From Salminus brasiliensis (Eukaryota > Chordata > Actinopteri > Characiformes > Bryconidae): a DNA stretch of 64,000 nt. The first letter of the stretch is position 1, and each line of letters begins with the position of its first letter. Shown piece by piece: positions 1-13,030 of this stretch. Below the pieces are notes generated by a model, which worked only from the letters and a program-made list of their open reading frames with translations, was not told the DNA's origin and made no database searches. Location: NCBI RefSeq assembly GCF_030463535.1, contig NC_132880.1, forward strand, positions 27,037,987 through 27,101,986, written 5' to 3'. Made by a program: the position numbers and the translations under genes.

Positions 1-436
1 CTGCAAGCAGTAAAATATTAATATTGCACATGTAACCATAACCATAGATGTGAAGGTTTCTGTAGTGTGATGAGAACAAAAGAGGTTAAGTGTGTCCTTT
101 TTCCTGTTTGAATCTAGGTGCTTTTCCCATGTCGCATGTGCTTTGGCTGGAAAATGTTTTAGTTTCAGTAATTTTTCAGGAAAGGTTTACATCACAGATC
201 TGGAATTGCAGTCTGTGCCTCATATAAAATAAACAAGACCACAGTCTGATAATGAAGATAAAATTATCTGATTTTATTGAGCACTTAATGAGATCCACAG
301 TAGGGATGCCTTCAATTTCTCAGTGATTTCTTAAAGCCCCTGTACTCGTCAATCTTAGTTCACATTTAGCTGCATGTGTGTAATATAGCTATATTGTCTT
401 TTTGTAATAACACATTTTTCCACCCTCCATCTTCAG
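1..436 (+). other. intron of pip5k1a-like gene
   Basis: No coding sequence is seen here. The segment ends in a polypyrimidine stretch and an AG at 435-436, directly before the first recognisable kinase exon. The start codon and N-terminal exons of the gene therefore lie upstream of the window. Confidence 0.7.
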
Positions 437-1595
437 ACTACATCATCTGCCCTAAAAGGTGCCATCCAGCTGGGCATCACGCACACAGTGGGAAGCTTAA
501 GTCAGAAGCCAGAGAGAGATGTGCTCATGCAGGATTTTGAAGTAGTGGAGAGCATATTCTTTCCCAGGTATGTTTGCACATGCTTGTGTGTGTGACTGCA
601 GAAATGTTTTAAAAGGAATGGTTTGTCAAAAATGTAACTTGATTAATCACTTTCCCCAAATACAGTTGATCAGCCAAGACCGATTTGGTATGTGAACTTT
701 GCTACTTGATGAAATGTCGTGAAATCATAATTACAAAACAAAGGGCTTTTAAGTTGAAATGATGTGTACAGAAAGTGAAGAAAAGATTCAAGTATCCCTC
801 TCTCTATGCACACAACAAGAGGGAGAGAGAAAGACATAGAAAGGGGAGAAAGGTAGATTAAACTACCTGATGTTACATTATACAGGTTTTACAGTTGAAA
901 GGAACATTCACAATGTAACCTACAGCCCGTTGCATACCAGACACGCTGCAGCGTGAAAGTGTTCTCAATAAGGCTTTAGTTTAATGTTGTACTGTCTCGA
1001 TATGGCGGACCTGCCTAGGTGAGATTTTTTTTTTTTGTCGTGTCTTTCCTAAAGTTAAAATGTTTGTTGGCTGAAATTGGGGGGTCTAGATTTAATCTGA
1101 TCTCCCATTGTAAACTTAACTTCTCACCCCAAATGCAGCAAGGACCCAAGGCATGTTATGTTAGTTAGATTTTGCACTGAATAATTCCTTTAAATCTAAG
1201 ATGGAGAATGCCACTCAACTTGGATTAAAGAAAATCACTTTCTAACAACCTTTCTTGTTTTCTCTCCTTCTCTCACTCTCTCTCACTCTAAGCGAGGGCA
1301 GTAATTTAACCCCAGGCCACCACCATGGTGACTTCAGATTTAAAACCTATGCCCCGATTGCCTTCCGCTACTTCAGAGACATGTTCGGGATTCGGCCTGA
1401 CGATTACCTGGTAACATTCTTCTTATACTCTGTGCCTTGCTGCTGTGTGCAAGTGCAGTTAGTTGATAAGATTAACGTTAGAAACGTGAAAGTGTGATGT
1501 CAGTATTCATAATTGATCCAGTTTTATTTTGATTGCAAAATTGACAACACTGCAGCATCTGAAAATCATTCAGAAAATCATTTATTGTTTGATTA

Positions 1596-1636
<41 letters not shown>

Positions 1637-3842
1637 AGTGTAACATATTAAAGATTCTGACCATACAATGCAGTAACAATTTATTTATAGGCAGAAACTT
1701 GACTGGGACATCCTGGAACTTTAGGTTATTTCATGATTCAGTAAATGCTGGCTTTTGAGGTCTGCTTTGCTGAAGACATTGCAGTCACTGTGGGTTCACT
1801 GTGTTGTGAATGTGCTTTTGTGTTTCGCAGTACTCTCTCTGTAATGAGCCTCTTATAGAGCTCTCGAACTCTGGGGCGAGTGGATCTCTGTTCTATGTCT
1901 CTAGTGATGACGAGTTCATCATTAAAACAGTCCAGCACAAGGAGGCAGAGTTCCTGCAGAAGCTTTTGCCCGGATACTTTATGGTGAGAGCGGTTTCCTG
2001 TCTATTTGGTTGTTAATCTCTTTGAACCTTCCTGCATTTGCTTGCTGTAATTATTTAACTTTCTTTGAATTTAAGACATTTGAGTTCATTAAAGAGTGAC
2101 ATTTCCCCCCTACATTACATTGTTGATGTTGATTCTTCTTCCAGAACTTAAACCAGAACAAGAGGACGCTACTGCCTAAGTTCTATGGGCTCTACTGTGT
2201 TCAGGCTGGAGGAAAGAACATACGCATCGTTGTTATGAACAACTTGCTTCCCTGTGCTGTCCCCATGCACCTGAAATATGACCTGAAGGGCTCCACATAC
2301 AAGCGCAGGGCCTCCCCCAAGGAGCGCACCAAAAGCCTGCCCACCTACAAAGACCTGGACTTTATACAGGACCTACCCGAAGGTTTGCTGCTAGAGAATG
2401 ACCACTACAACGCCCTCTGTAAAACCATCCAACGAGATTGTCTGGTAAGAGTAAAAGTTTGTATCTCTAAAGTTGTGGAAGGTGATGGGTGTGTGCATCT
2501 GTGCCATGGAGCAAAACCTGCCAAACTTGACATGTTAGGCTTCAGTCCAAACATGAAGGAAGTGTACCCTTAAAGGCACTGTATACAATTCTAGAGAACG
2601 ACTGTTCATATTTGATCTCAACAGCAAAACAGAACGCACCCCTTGTTTCAGTGCTTCTTCAGACGCTCTGTGCCCCAAATTCATGCTCACATTGCCATGG
2701 TAAAAGCATTAGGTTTGCAGGCCAAAAGAAATATGGCGGAAGATAGGTTAGCATTAGCTGGGTTGTGGGTTAGCTACAGTTACTGCTGCTAATTGTGATT
2801 GTCTATCACTGACATTCTCGGGACAAAACAGTACTGACCTATTTTGGTGAAACGGCAAAAATAAGTACATTTTATCGCCTGTTGAGCAAGAATAGAGCAA
2901 CATTCTCCTCTCTTTTTGAACCATTCAAAACCATCACCCATGTATTCGCTCTAGCCTGGCCTAAGAACTGTTTGTTCAGCTTTTGTTAGTCAGATCTTTT
3001 TCTCTCCTCGATAATGCGTGTAGTTCAACGTGTAACTGATACGCAGTCTCCCCTGCCCGTTCCCTCCCCTGACCTCTGCACGAGCACAAACACAACCTGT
3101 TGCTGATTGGCTGGAATAGTCTCCGGCTGAGTCTGTTTGTTTCTCATTTACTTGTCTGGGACTGAGTTCGAACACTGGACTTTTTTTTTTCCAGTGCGCA
3201 AATAGAGCTAGTGAACTGAAAGGAAACATTGTGCTGACTTTTACAAGATTTGTAATGGTTTGCAAAACTCTACAAATCTGGTAAGTCAGGGCATTGAATT
3301 ATGGTTGTAGCATGCTCTGTGTAGTAGATACTGCATTCCGATCCTGTGATGTGAGCCTTTTGTCTGTGCTGCAGTTGCTGCAGAGTTTCAAGATCATGGA
3401 CTACAGTCTACTTGTGGGGATTCACAATGTGGACCGGGCTGGAGAAGAGGCGTCTACAGCAGTACCTGACCATAAGAGGGCTCAGGGCCAGAAGGCCCTG
3501 TACTGCACAGCTATGGAGGCAATTCAGGGAGAGGTCAAGAGCAAGACTCCACTACAGCCCAATGAGAGGTTAGGCTATGCTTCTTTAGCAGCGTGCAGAG
3601 CTTTTTCTGTTTTGCCAGAAGGTTGATCTGATCTGTGGTTGACCAAATCCTTGCAGGTTTTCACATCAGCAACAAAGCTTCTTGAATGATATGGATAAGA
3701 ATTTCATTAGATGCACAGCTGGATTTCAGCAGTCTGTAACAAATCAAGCAAGCAATGCCATCCAATAGCAGTGTTCAGTCCTTTATTAAGAGCTGAGCTG
3801 CTGGTGGAACTGCACAAATCCATCCAGTGGCTGGAGTTCAGA

Positions 3843-3874
<32 letters not shown>

Positions 3875-6800
3875 CAGTTGATCCTAGTCAAGGAAACCAA
3901 CCTACGTGTATTTCACTGTCAAACTCTCTTGGAGATGGGTGTTTTAAATGGTTTCTGGTTTGCATATGACTTTTGCACTTTACTATACAAATGTTTGATC
4001 CTGCTTTTGCATATGTGCATTTTTTCATTACAGCTTGGGGGGAATTCCAGCACGGAACTTAAAGGGGGAAAGGTTGCTGGTCTTCATTGGCATCATCGAC
4101 ATCCTTCAGTCCTACAGGTGCTAGAGTTTAATTAATGATATTTTAGATGTCATGTGGTTTTATTTCTAACAACCAGATACTTTCTTGACATTTTTCTAGC
4201 TTGTGTAACACACTTGGTTTATGTTCTTTAGGTTTGTAAAGAGATTGGAACACTCATGGAAAGCCTTGGTACATGATGGGGTAAGTTTGTGGTTCAGATG
4301 CCTTTGAGAAGTGCTTACAGTATCGATGAGTGGTGAGAATAGACAGAATAATCTTTCCTATGCATTGATAGAAATGCGCATGCTTATAAATTACACAAAA
4401 ATGTTATCTATAATCTATCTATATAGATTAGATAAATCAGTAATACCAAAATGTAAAGGTTTGTCCATATGTCCTAGTTTTTATTTACTCTGGTGATTAA
4501 TTTTCTGCTTCAGGATACCGTGTCAGTACACAGACCTGGCTTCTATGCAGATCGCTTCCAGAAGTTCATGTGCACCACTGTCTTCAGGAAAATGTCAAGT
4601 AAGTATGGCACCTGGTGTCAACAAATATTCTGCTTGATTTTTATTTTATATTCTTTTTATAACACCGACTTTTACTCCTCCTTAGTTAAAACCTCTCCTT
4701 CAAAGAAGAATCGAGTAGGCGCAGTGCCTGCTGTGCGAAAAGCCAACACTGCAGTATCTGGACAGAATCTTCAGCCTCTACCATCAGCTGTAACACAAAC
4801 CGCTACAGTGGCACAGACAAATGCAGAACAAACCCATCCAGACCAGGACCCAACCCAGTTATCCAACAGCAGTTCTGTATCCCACAGTTTAGAGACAGAA
4901 AGAACAGGAGATGTAGGTAAGAAACTGAAAAGTCAGTGAAGGAGAATGATTAGTGGCATGAAGGTTTGTAGTAGAATTAGGATTAAGAGAAGATGCAGTG
5001 GCAGAACAGGCATCAGAATAAAAAGATTATAGTCTTCTGGATTAACATTTATAAGTATGTTAAAAAGGATTTGCATCATTAATGGAGAATTCTACTGTCA
5101 TTTCGAGTGCTTTGTTGTAGAGAAATGTGCTGGTTTCGATTTCAGACCCAGAGCTAAAGCACAGATATAGTACTTTATTATGCAAAATGACCAATGTTGT
5201 ACTGGGTTTTGCATGTATGTTAATGGTAAAACAGTGCTAAACTTGTGTGGGAATATATTATAAAAATTATTTGCTTTAAAAAAAATATTTACTTTAAAAT
5301 TAGGTTTTGGCCTGCAAAGTTTTTAGGAACTAATCGTAGCAAGTTCATTTAAAGCCTTTCTGTATATTAACTCCAAGTTGATTGTTTTGGTCAAGGGAGC
5401 GCTTGTATTGTGATCTTTATAATTACTGCTGCTCTTATGTTGCTAATGTAAAATCAGTCCATTTCTGAGCACTGTTGACCTGCCCTATTTTTTCCTGTAC
5501 TCCTGAAGATTTGCAGGCTCGCCCTGACCTGCTGCCTAGACCCCCAACTCAAGATGACGTCACAAGCAACTCTGCTGATACAACACTGTCGACATTTTCT
5601 CTAGGAAGCCTTGAACCCGTACTCGGCGCTCTGCCCCCCAGGTATGCAGGTGGTTGTGTGTGCAGTGTTTCCCCAAGGCTGTTGGGAATATGTCTATTTA
5701 CTTTCTCAATGTTTTCAGAGTGGAAGAGCAGAAGCCCTGCAATGTAGATCAGACAGAGAGCGTCCCAGAAAGGTGAGGGGCACACAGAGAAAATCAACTG
5801 CCCAACAGATTCATGCTCAGCTCACACACTCCCCTTATTTATGACGCTTATTTGTTCATCTTTCATTTGCAGCACTGTATCTGCTCGATCTTTAGAGGAG
5901 AGCCCAAATGTTGAGGTCATATCTCTCAGTGATGTCCTCCCTCGGCCGGACAGCTGTTATGTAAGTAGCATCTTTTGAAAAAATAAAGCTCCGGTTCCAG
6001 GAACAGACATAATTTATTATTGCTCATGGTACAACCCTAAAGCAGCTAAATTGCAGCTTATCTATTTTCTTCTAAGCTGTCCTTACTTTGTAGCTAATCT
6101 TAAATTATACTGACAAATTATATACTCCACTGTTGTGCTGATGCACACCGAGGAAACATCAGTCACACAGAAATGTGTCAAGACTTAAGAGAGTCAAGCG
6201 AAGCTTACATGTTCTTGATGGTGTGAAAATACACCCTCACTTGTGCTAACAATATTAGCTTTGAAGGTCTACATGACAAACACGCTAGTAAATAGCTGGT
6301 AAATATGACCACATTGACTGAAAAGATATTCAGATCGTTTCAGCACACGCAGCCTCTCCCGTAGCCAGAATTTGGTCCAGTAAACCTTTTAATGAAGTGT
6401 TAGTGTCAGTGTTCTGTGCTTTAACTCTGTGGCGTATGGTTCACTGGGTTACAATCAGACACTTTAAAATCTTATATCTTAGCAAGATGGCTGAAGCATA
6501 GATTGCAACTGACATTGTGTTTTTTCACACTGTGTAAGAATGTAAATTTGTGAACAGGTGCATTAGTATTGGTTTGTGCATCGCAGTAAAAAACATTTAC
6601 CATACTAGAGAGCAGCTGCTACTCCTACTGAACACAGAATTGGGCAAGTTTCACTTTCTTGGAGATGTCTCAACTCTCAGCTGAAATGGAGATTTCAATT
6701 GTTTCTGCCACAGAGTTTGGCTGTGTAGCTCAACCTTTCTTGCAGAGACATGCAAAGCTTGTCGATTTGAACACCCTGAATACAGTCAAAAGTGGTGAGC

Positions 6801-8381
6801 CATTGTTCCAGTACTTTAAAACTAGCTATGTAATTATGTAATTATATAATAATTGTGACTGGCTTTGTGTCTACAAACATGAGGTGATGAGGTGTGCATG
6901 CACTTCTGAGCTAAAGGTTACTAATCACCAACCAGAAGGTTTTATGTCAGATGGGCACCATGGTAAACAAACTATGTTGTATTGCTTTAAGTGCAATAAC
7001 TGTGCGCTTTCTGTGTTCGTTTCCTGATAAAATTGTGCCAATGGTGCTTACTCCCCTGCTGACTGTCTCTCACCAGGCGCTTTCTGGGCCCAAGCACACT
7101 TACATCATCACCATGTGGCTTTTTGGGTTGAAGAAAAGCACTGCTACCTGATCTGCATCGCCTGCTCGATTTGTACTGTGCATGCAGAGAACTTGAGCTT
7201 CGCAGATTTTATTTACTCTGGTGATTTATATGGAGTTGTTTTGGGTGCTCTGATGCACAGATTTATCAAATATGCAACACTGGATTTTCTTATTGTGCTG
7301 CACGTATAAGAATTTTATAGCGGCAGGCAGCACTGGGCAATCACGCTAGTCAAACGAACCTGGCTTGTTGGAGAGTTAACGTGCTTGGGCACAGTTAGGG
7401 TTGCAAAAGGGTGGAAAAATTCTGATACATTTCCAGTACATTATCTGTATCTTTCCATGGAAACTTGAGCTTGGGAACTTTTTGTTTTGTTTTGTTTTGT
7501 TTTCTTTTTTTTGTTAACAGCAGACATGAAGGCATAATACAAATAAATGTACCATGGGTTTCAAGAAATCATCTGTACATGTGATGGAGGAATGAGCAGT
7601 GCATGCAGGGGGTGTGGTCTCAATGGCAGCTTTGCTATTCAACTATTTTGGTTTCATGTCTATTTATATAATTTATATAATTATACAGATTATGCTTCAA
7701 TATATTTTTCACCAACTATATGTAACCTTTTCTCATTTAGCTTTGAATATTTCTGTTTAATTCCATGGTAAGTTTCCCAACTTTGGAAAATTCCAAAATA
7801 TTGCAACCCTAGGCACAGTACAAGGTGATCACACTAGTCAAATTAACTGGTCTTGGGGAGCAGTAACTGTGCATAGTCACGGTACAGAGCAACCAGGTTA
7901 AGTGCCTCCTTATATTCATTGATTTCCATATTAGCATGTGTGATCTCAGCCTGGGAAATGTTGACCAATCTAAGCTCAGAAATGCACAGGCAGACACCAA
8001 AGTCTACTTAAACATGCTTTATTCATACAGAAGTGCACACATTAACTTACACTTACATTGGGTGATCCTCCCCTAACTTACATTAGAGGAGGATCACCCA
8101 ACTGGTGACTCCACCATCCTCTAACCACACATGGTTGGATTACAATATAATCTTACAAAGTAAAAGATAAAACTAGATGTTACTAAAAAATGATTAATCG
8201 CTAATGCTAGTCAGCGGTCACTTTAAAACAGACCAAGGAGTAAGCAGCTAAATAGTGCTGTTCACTTGGTCACAAAGTGTCCACCATAAATTAAAAAGTA
8301 ATATTAACAAATCCCATGCATTCTTTTTTCTCTGTCTCTCTGTCTGTCTCTCTGTCTCTCTGTCTGTCTCTGTTACAGTGA
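437..8381 (+). CDS. pip5k1a: phosphatidylinositol 4-phosphate 5-kinase type I alpha-like (5' part outside window)
   Basis: Makes PI(4,5)P2 from PI4P at the plasma membrane and other membranes. Coding exons: 437-567, 1293-1410, 1831-1983, 2145-2444, 3375-3568, 4034-4117, 4232-4280, 4514-4598, 4686-4916, 5509-5641, 5719-5772, 5873-5960. All have AG/GT borders and consistent phase, giving 540 codons. Visible kinase features are the glycine-rich [10 protein letters not shown] loop followed by FIIKT (ATP-site lysine), [13 protein letters not shown], the catalytic-loop motif [15 protein letters not shown], and the specificity-loop segment [15 protein letters not shown]. The C-terminal tail is Ser/Thr/Pro-rich and divergent. 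Exon 12 ends in phase 0; the next good acceptor (AG at 8377-8378) is followed at once by TGA at 8379-8381. Reading through the donor would instead add five codons and stop at 5976-5978. The neighbour psmd4 supports the alpha paralogue. The kinase identity is clear, but the last exon is inferred. Confidence 0.9.
1596..1634. repeat. (TAA)n microsatellite
   Basis: About 13 perfect units of TAA/AAT in the kinase intron between the exons ending at 1410 and starting at 1831. Confidence 0.9.
2445..3374 (+). other. pip5k1a intron, no gene
   Basis: A 930-bp intron between the exon with the DLKGS motif and the exon with IMDYSLL. Open frames on either strand in this stretch do not resemble a known protein. 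Part of it (about 2575-3290) may be an old interspersed repeat, but no terminal repeats were found. Confidence 0.6.
5961..7395 (+). other. last kinase intron, first part
   Basis: No exon, RNA gene or clear transposon end was seen between the donor at 5961 and the hAT-type insertion at 7396. Short open frames here look like chance. Confidence 0.5.
7396..7811. mobile_element. hAT-type non-autonomous element (MITE) with 8-bp target duplication
   Basis: The element is 416 bp. It begins TAGGGTTGCAA and ends TTGCAACCCTA, so the terminal inverted repeats are perfect over 11 bp and imperfect further in (GGTGGAAAAATTC against GGAAAATTCC). It is flanked on both sides by the 8-mer GGCACAGT (7388-7395 and 7812-7819). 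An 8-bp duplication is the hallmark of hAT transposases. There is no transposase frame inside, so it would have been moved in trans. It lies in the last intron of the kinase gene. Confidence 0.88.
8058..8101. other. perfect 14-bp hairpin
   Basis: TTGGGTGATCCTCC at 8058-8071 is exactly reverse-complementary to 8088-8101, with a 16-base loop between them. It lies in the last kinase intron about 280 bp before the inferred terminal exon. It could be a MITE tip or a structured RNA element; nothing else supports a function. Confidence 0.8.
8326..8378 (+). repeat. (TCTG/TCTC)n microsatellite used as polypyrimidine tract
   Basis: A tetranucleotide-type repeat of TCTC and TCTG runs directly into GTTACAG at 8372-8378, the best acceptor before the inferred last kinase exon. 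The splice-site pyrimidine tract therefore seems to consist of a length-variable repeat. Confidence 0.75.
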
Positions 8382-9253
8382 CATCGGTTTAAAGAGGAGA
8401 GATAAGTCAAAGTAAGGTGGGGGCCGAGAGCATGCCGCTCTACCAGTGTCAGAAAATGGAAGCAGAAAGATGAGACTGCAGCCAGGTAAACTACAGAAAG
8501 GACTGGAAGGACAAAGACGTTTTACAGATGACTACTACATCAAGGGTCGCTGCTAAAGAGGTATTGTCAGTAGGAAACAAGATGCCTGCATTCTGTCAGG
8601 AGTTTCAAACCACTGTTCTCACAGCATTCAAGCAGAACAACTGTGCCTTAATTATCTTCAGCTCTCAAGAACAGGGATAGAACAAGACTGTTTCACAAGA
8701 TCCTTAGTAAACCAAACTACTCTCGCAAAGCAGACAGAACGGTAGTGTTTTTTAGTTTTTTTAAATAAATATAGAGACTTTGTTGACCACTGAGCCAGAC
8801 AAATCAATGCTGAAACAAAAGAGGCGCATACATAACACACAGGTCAAGTCAAAGCTTGTGTGTTTTTGGGTTGAGGGGCCAAAAAAAAAAATTGCCAGTT
8901 GAACTAACCCTAGCCACAGCATACGTTCCATACACAGTCGCCTATAATGTTAATATGCATTAAAACTGGCTGAATATCACGATGATTTTACGATTGAAGA
9001 AGCTACCAGCTATTTGAATCATTTAGGGTCAGTTTTCCCAATCATGGATTACATTTTCCTTTCAATGAGGAATCTCAATTCAGACTGATGTGCAACTGAA
9101 GACTAGATATAGCCTCTGTCTGGGGAAAATTACCCTTAGTGTTTAAATTTTGTTTTATAGCCCAAAAGCACAGTTGCAGTAAGTGGTAGGGAAAGCTAGC
9201 TTTTATACTGCAACAAAAAGAGGCCTTTAAACCAGGAGTGTACGTTAACCAGT

Positions 9254-9297
<44 letters not shown>

Positions 9298-11385
9298 CTA
9301 TATGGAGAACGTAAGGTATAGAGGCAGTATCTGCAGTTTAATAAAGCAGTATGCTTGGGTTATTAGACTGTACACATTCCAATGCCTGCAGGCTTGCTAT
9401 TATAGATAAAAGCATGTTTACTGTACCCTTAACTGTATTGTATATTTAGAGAGACTCCAAAGAAGCAAGATCCAGTGCTTTACTGACATTTAGCTTCAAC
9501 TTATTATTTATGAAGTGGATAATCTTAGAAAAACAAGAAAGGAAAAAAATGCAATAGTTGCTGAATTTAAATTTGAGAAAAAAGGGTGTGTAGTGTGGCA
9601 CATCCATTTTTGATGGTATTTCCTGAGTACAAATGACTCCATATTTTATATTTGTAGTTTGTAAACTGTACTTGTAAACTGTGCTTATGCTTTGTTTCTG
9701 ACTTGATACAATTCAACAGGCAACATTAAAAAAAAAATTAAAAAAAAAAATGGCTTGTATAAAGTATGTTGTGAAAATGACCAAATAATATTGCAGAAGT
9801 CTGTGTGAACACTAGTTGGCAGTACACTGATTTGATTTATAGTGACTGGTGAGTGTTGAGTACAACTGAAGAGAAACAATAGTTAAAACCTGGTCGCTGA
9901 AGCTGTGAAAAGTATATCAAACTAGGGCTAGAGTTATTTTTATTTGTCTGTTTGTAATATTCTATAATGGATAGCTAACAGAAGGTCATGGGTGCTCTTT
10001 AAGTGCCGGATTTGCCATTGGTGTCAATAGTACCTTCTTTTTGCCACCTTGGCTGACGACCTTTTTTCCTTTTTTTTTTTTTTTTTTTTTTTTTCTTTTT
10101 TTTTTTTGTTTTGTTTTGGGTTCTCTCTCGCCTACAACACGTTTACTTTGGGGATGCTCCACTATATTATAATGTAGAAATTGGGAACTACCTAGATTAG
10201 CATTGCAGTAAAATGGCACATTTATGCAGGTATAGTAAAAGGAATCCAATTAGAGGTCTTACCAAAGTGTCCCATTATAGTCAGTGTTCTGTTTTTCTGA
10301 AATTCAGTAAATACATCGAGTCACATTTTGGTTAAATCTAAACCAAGATTTAACCAAGATTTTGCGCATCCCTAACGGTATCTTAAGTTTGCCTTATCTG
10401 TTGAATGTGTTCATAGAGAATCACTCAGTTTAAAAAATGGTTCACTGAAAAATCTAATTTACAGTTTCCCCAGTTAATCAGCCACTACAGGTCTGGTGTA
10501 TGAAGTTTACTTCACTAGTTTGACAGTGGAGCTTTAGTATTAATCAAATAAAGGGGTTTAAAGATTTTGGGTGGCATAGACTCTTGTTGCTCGTTGTCTA
10601 CATTAATCTCGTAGTGTAAAACTAAGGGAGAGAACACCAGACTGAACATGTGTTGGCTGCTGTGTATTGGAGTAAGCGGGAGGTAAGCGCATGTACATTA
10701 GATATTTCTGTGAGCCATTGGAGGTCAAGTGTCCTTCAATAGAAATCAAATCATTACCATAAATATTTCTATGGTAAAATGCATTAGAGCTGCCGTTTTC
10801 ACTAGACAGTACAAGGTCAATGTGTCAACTGCCATGAAGACGGTTAAAAGACCTAAGCCTGTACAAATAACTATTTATTTTTTAAATGTAATTTATTTCT
10901 TTGTTTTACGTTTCCAAATGTGCATTTTGTCTTATGCCTGGGGTTATGCAATATATAAATATATATATAAAGAACGCTGATCTGTATTTCCTGCAAAAAA
11001 TGAAAATGTGTGGCGTCAGGGACCATGGGACTGTAAGAGTGGGGATCAACCAGACATCTGTTTTTGACCAGTGTTGTGTTTTGTTTTTTATTTCAGTATA
11101 ATACACTCAAAGATGGGTGTTGGAAGTGCTGGGTTGACCCCATGTTTTTTTGTTTTTGTTTTTGTTTTTGTTGTTTTTTGTCACTCCAAGAAATATTTGA
11201 AATACTAGGTTTTAGGTAGATTGATTCATTGTCTTTTACCCTTTGAATCAGGCTATGCAGATTTTATTTGCTTTCTATTATAGAGATCAAATGGGTTACT
11301 TTTGTATGTTTTCAGCTGTCCTTTTTTGTGCTTACAGATTTTCATACTGTATTCATTAAAAAATAAACACAAAAAAAACCCACAA
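8382..11385 (+). other. probable pip5k1a 3' UTR
   Basis: After the TGA at 8379 there is a long stretch without exons up to the transposon nest. AATAAA hexamers occur at 9340-9345 and 11362-11367; the second follows a TTTGTGCTTACAG-type region and is a plausible distal poly(A) signal. Long poly-T runs occur at about 9256-9286 and 10069-10107. Where the transcript actually ends cannot be decided from sequence. Confidence 0.4.
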
Positions 11386-11639
11386 TCTTGCGTTTCCTGT
11401 GTCCTGTGGTTCTGTGGTGTCGTGTTAATAATTAGGGCATGAGCTCTCCAACTTGGTATGTTTAATAATTGCCATTTATGGCAGGGGGTGTAACTTACAT
11501 GGCACATTTGAATATGAAATTACCCCACAAATCTCATTACTGTGCATTACACCAAGTCCTGATACTGTAGCTTCTACTCCCAAAAAGTGTGCTGTACGTC
11601 ACAGGGAGTAATGCCTAGTAATCAGCCTATAGGTGAATC

Positions 11640-12075
11640 TCGCAGAGCTTTCTATTAGATGTTCACTCACTAAACATGTACTCATTCATGCAGTTATCTA
11701 AGCAGCCAACCATGTAGCAGGAGTGCAGTGTATAAAATCATGGAGATATGGATTGGACATTAATGTTCACATGACCATCAGGATTATGGTTTCAGTGAAA
11801 CTGTGATTTCAGTGGTTTTGAATGTGGCATGATTGTGACAGATGGGCTGGATTAAGTATTTCTAGAACCAAGAAAACCATTTGGGTTGTGGCAGAACAGG
11901 AAGTGTAGAGCGTGAGAGTGCTCCTAAAAAACATGTGCTGGAATGTGTGACGTATTCCTGTCAACATGGACCAGAATCTCACAGAAATGTTGCCAACATC
12001 TTTTGGAATCCATGCCTTGAAGATCAGAAGCTATTTTGAGAGTAAAGGGAGGCGCCACCCATTATAATTATAGGG
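11640..12075 (+). mobile_element. internally deleted Tc1-like transposon relic
   Basis: The left part resembles the 5' end of a common fish Tc1-like family (the CATGATTGTGACAGATGGGC region). The right part resembles the transposase 3' end and its non-coding tail (the AACATGGACCAGAATCTC region, then ATCCATGCC). The middle of the gene is missing. No intact frame remains. Confidence 0.6.
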
Positions 12076-12199
12076 ATCCTATTGAAGAGATCAGTGAGCG
12101 TATTACCATCACTGTGTGAAAGTCATACGTAGTAGGAAGCCACAAGTGTTAAACCTTTGTCTTTTTTACAGACACAGAACCGGCCCAAGGCATACTCGA

Positions 12200-12500
12200 A
12201 TTACATGGTCACTTAGGGCCTGGTGCCACCAGGGGGCCCCAGAGAGCACCAAGATATCGTGATTTAAAAAACACATCTTTTAAAAATAACATAAAATAAA
12301 ACAAAATGGTATTACACAGATTAAAAGCCATTTCTGTATTAATTTATTGTCATAGTTGGCACACCAATACTAAGTTAATCAATTCTTGCTGTTTGCTGCA
12401 CAATATCTTTCTCCCTATGAATTGATGAAGCATCTGGTGCTGAGGTGGTGGTATGGAGGACCTCCATACAAAAATCTGCTTAGGGTCCCATAAAGGCTTG
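12200..12500. repeat. unclassified dispersed repeat-like segment
   Basis: The stretch is rich in GGGCC and GGGGCCCC motifs; a similar motif cluster occurs near 63180-63240 in this window. It is probably two fragments of one interspersed family, but no ends or coding frame are visible. Confidence 0.3.
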
Positions 12501-12524
12501 GGCCTGATCTGATCATTTAAGGCA

Positions 12525-12850
12525 GGGACTCCGAAAGACCTCTGAAGGTGTCCTCTGTGGTATCTGGCATCAAGTTAGCAGCAGATCCTTTAAGTCCTGT
12601 AGATGGATTGCATCAATGAGCCTTTACCATTTACAGTCCTTTCTTGAACCATTTTTGGTAGGTACTGACCACTGCATACCACAAAAAACCCACAAGACCT
12701 GCTGCTGTTTTGGAGATGTTCTGACCCAGTCATATAACCATCGCATTTGGTTCTGTTCCTGCTTTTAACACACCATCTAACTGTTCACTTGCTGCCACTG
12801 TAGATAAAGACAACCAGATGAAGACGGTCATATTTGTGTATCGGTCCACA
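12525..12850 (-). mobile_element. Tc1-like transposon relic, second family
   Basis: It carries the reverse strand of a well-known fish Tc1-like family: GACCTCTGAAGGTGTCCTC and the CAGCAGATCCTTTAAGTCCTG box, then a jump to the region near the transposase start (TTTTGGAGATG, TCTGACCCAGTCAT). Most of the transposase is deleted. It is separate from the relics on either side. Confidence 0.65.
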
Positions 12851-13030
12851 TGCTTCTTTCACTTTACTATTCTATAGCTTGTCAACAAATGCATGTGGAA
12901 AGCTGTTCATGAACAGGAGCTCACAGTGTGATTTGTATTCATGACAGTGGTGCAGAAGTGAAGGACACTTCACTTTTCCCTTTACATACAAATAGGTAAA
13001 CAAGACTGAAGAGTGGAAAAGTCAGATATA

